Positions 62,787-64,000 of a stretch of 64,000 nucleotides of DNA are shown here, in pieces. Each line of letters begins with the position of its first letter. The stretch's first letter is position 1. Location of the stretch: assembly GCF_051014445.1 (NCBI RefSeq), contig NC_135141.1, positions 10,106,001 to 10,170,000 of the forward strand, given 5' to 3'. The notes under the pieces were generated by a model, which saw only the letters and a list, made by a program, of their open reading frames with translations, was not told the origin of the DNA and ran no database searches. The translations under genes were made by a program, and so were the position numbers. The DNA comes from Colletes latitarsis (Eukaryota; Arthropoda; Insecta; Hymenoptera; Colletidae).

Positions 62787-64000
62787 TAAAATATAGATCG
62801 AAACCAGGTTTAATTGACAGTTTCAGTGTGGTACCACGTTACTGCGTGATCCGAACTAGAAAACCCCAGGATCTTGCCAACAGGTATGCGAAAGATGCGA
62901 TAGTATGATCCAGATGATGGCAAATCCCAGACATAACCCAGACCCAACCGGTGTTATCCTCTAAAATATACATCGAATCCAGGTTTAATTGACTGTTTCA
63001 GTGTGGTACCATATTACTGCGTGATCCCAACCAGAAATAGCCCAGGATCTGGCCAACAAGTATGCGAAAGATACGATAGTATGAGCAAGATGAGGGCAAA
63101 TCCCAGACATAACCCAGACCTAACCGGTGTTATCCTCTAGAATATTGATCCAATCCAAGTTTAATTGACAATTTCAGTGTGGTACCACATTACTACGTGA
63201 TCCAAACCAGAAAATTCCAGGATCTGTCCAACAGGTATGCGAAGAATGCGAAAGTATGATCCAGATGATGGCAAATCCCAGACATAACCCAGACCCAACC
63301 GGTGTTATCCTCTAAAATATACATCGATTCCTGGTTTAATTGACTGTTTCAGTGTGGTACCACATTACTGCGTGATCCCAACCAGAAATAGCCCAGGATC
63401 TGGCCAACAAGTATGCGAAAGATGCGATAGTATGAGCAAGATGAGGGCAAATCCCAGACATAACCCAGACCTAACCGGTGTTATCCTCTAGACTATTGAT
63501 CCAATCCAAGTTTAATTGACAATTTCAGTGTGGTACCACATTACTACGTGATCCAAACCAGAAAACCCCAGTGTCTGGCCAACATGTATCCGAAAAATGC
63601 GAAAGTATGAGTCAGATAAGGGCAAATCCCAGACATAACCAAGACCTAACCGGTGTTATCCTCTAGAATATAGATCCAAAGCAGGATTAATTGATTGTTT
63701 CAGTGTGGTACCACGTTACTGCGTGATCCAGACCAGAAAAAACCAAGGATCTGGCCAACAAGTATGCGATATATGTGAAAGTATGATCCAGATGATGGCA
63801 AATCCCAGACATAACCCAGACCCAACCGGTGTTATCCTCTAAAATATACATCGAATCCAGGTTTAATGGACTGTTTCAGTGTGGTACCACATTTCTACGT
63901 GATACAAACCGGAAATAACCCAGGATCTGGCTAACAAGTATGCGAAAAAAGCGAATGTATGAGCCAGATGAGGGCAAATCCCAGACAAAACCCAGTCCTA
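62785..64000 (+). repeat. Tail segment copy 2, cut by the window end
   Basis: This matches 55141-56356 without a difference that I noticed, ending at 'cccagtccta', which corresponds to position 56356. The repeat therefore continues beyond the window. Confidence 0.92.

Larger units (their letters stand above)
1..64000 (+). repeat. Satellite DNA array, ~176 bp monomer, head to tail
   Basis: The entire window is a tandem array of one monomer. Starting the phase at 'cctaaccggt', the first units are 1-177, 178-353, 354-512 (short form) and 513-688. In order, a monomer reads: cctaaccggtgttatcctct, then an AT-rich step (aaaatataga), tcgaaaccaggtttaattga, ctgtttcag, the dyad tgtggtaccaca, ttactacgtgatccaaacc, an A tract (agaaaaaa), cccaggatctggccaacaag, tatgcgaaaaatgcgaaag, tatgagccagatgagggc and aaatcccagacataacccaga. 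All monomers lie on the same strand and I saw no inverted segment. Nothing interrupts the array, so every stretch without a gene holds satellite. The unit length is in the nucleosome-plus-linker class shared by many eukaryotic centromeric satellites. That comparison is general knowledge; the family itself is not one I recognise. Confidence 0.98.

Noticed and set aside
1..64000. CRISPR-like array (regularly spaced repeats)
   Set aside because: The repeat is continuous and about 176 bp long. There are no short repeats separated by unique spacers, and no cas genes.
1..64000. tRNA, rRNA or other structured RNA genes
   Set aside because: No segment departs from the 176 bp period, and I saw no cloverleaf, rRNA-like or snRNA-like sequence. 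The short hairpin words (actg-ttt-cagt, ccag-gat-ctgg) are part of every monomer.

Overview
The whole 64 kb window is one uninterrupted head-to-tail satellite DNA array. The unit is about 176 bp, in the same orientation throughout, and division gives roughly 365 monomers. Three monomers measured at the left end are 177, 176 and 176 bp, with one 159 bp short form. I see no non-satellite insertion, transposon, RNA gene or credible protein-coding gene. Open frames of 60-121 codons recur only because the same monomer segment recurs.

A long, in-phase array of nucleosome-sized monomers with higher-order repeats is typical of eukaryotic centromeric or pericentromeric heterochromatin. I do not recognise the monomer as any satellite I know, so I name neither species nor satellite family. 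Centromere function is an inference from architecture only.

Layout by sequence subfamily: A, 1 to about 6220 (monomers usually carry 'ggtgttatcctct' and 'tgtggtaccaca'); B, about 6220-21183 ('ggtggtatcctct', 'accatatgagggcaaatac'); C, about 21184-24575 ('gtggtaacgcattacc'); D, about 24575-31715 (A-like, with 'cagaaacgag' and 'gtggtacgac' variants); and 31716-64000, a mosaic of rearranged A and D segments. Position 31716 restarts the sequence found at position 1.

On top of the monomer there are many recent segmental duplications. The clearest are a 3335 bp tandem duplication (about 7105-13775), a 704 bp four-monomer tandem duplication (about 25740-27147), a 6.1-6.8 kb offset pair (about 33287-38870 and 39397-45640), and a nested 2602/5042/7644 bp structure filling 52282-64000. 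Copies are nearly identical, which indicates ongoing unequal exchange or conversion, or assembly duplication.

The most interesting sequence-level signal is a 12-bp perfect dyad (tgtggtaccaca) near the middle of the monomer. Its arms persist in most subfamilies, it shows a two-sided change to another perfect dyad (tgtcgtacgaca), it is replaced by a shifted inverted repeat in block C, and a class of about 158-bp short monomers lacks it.
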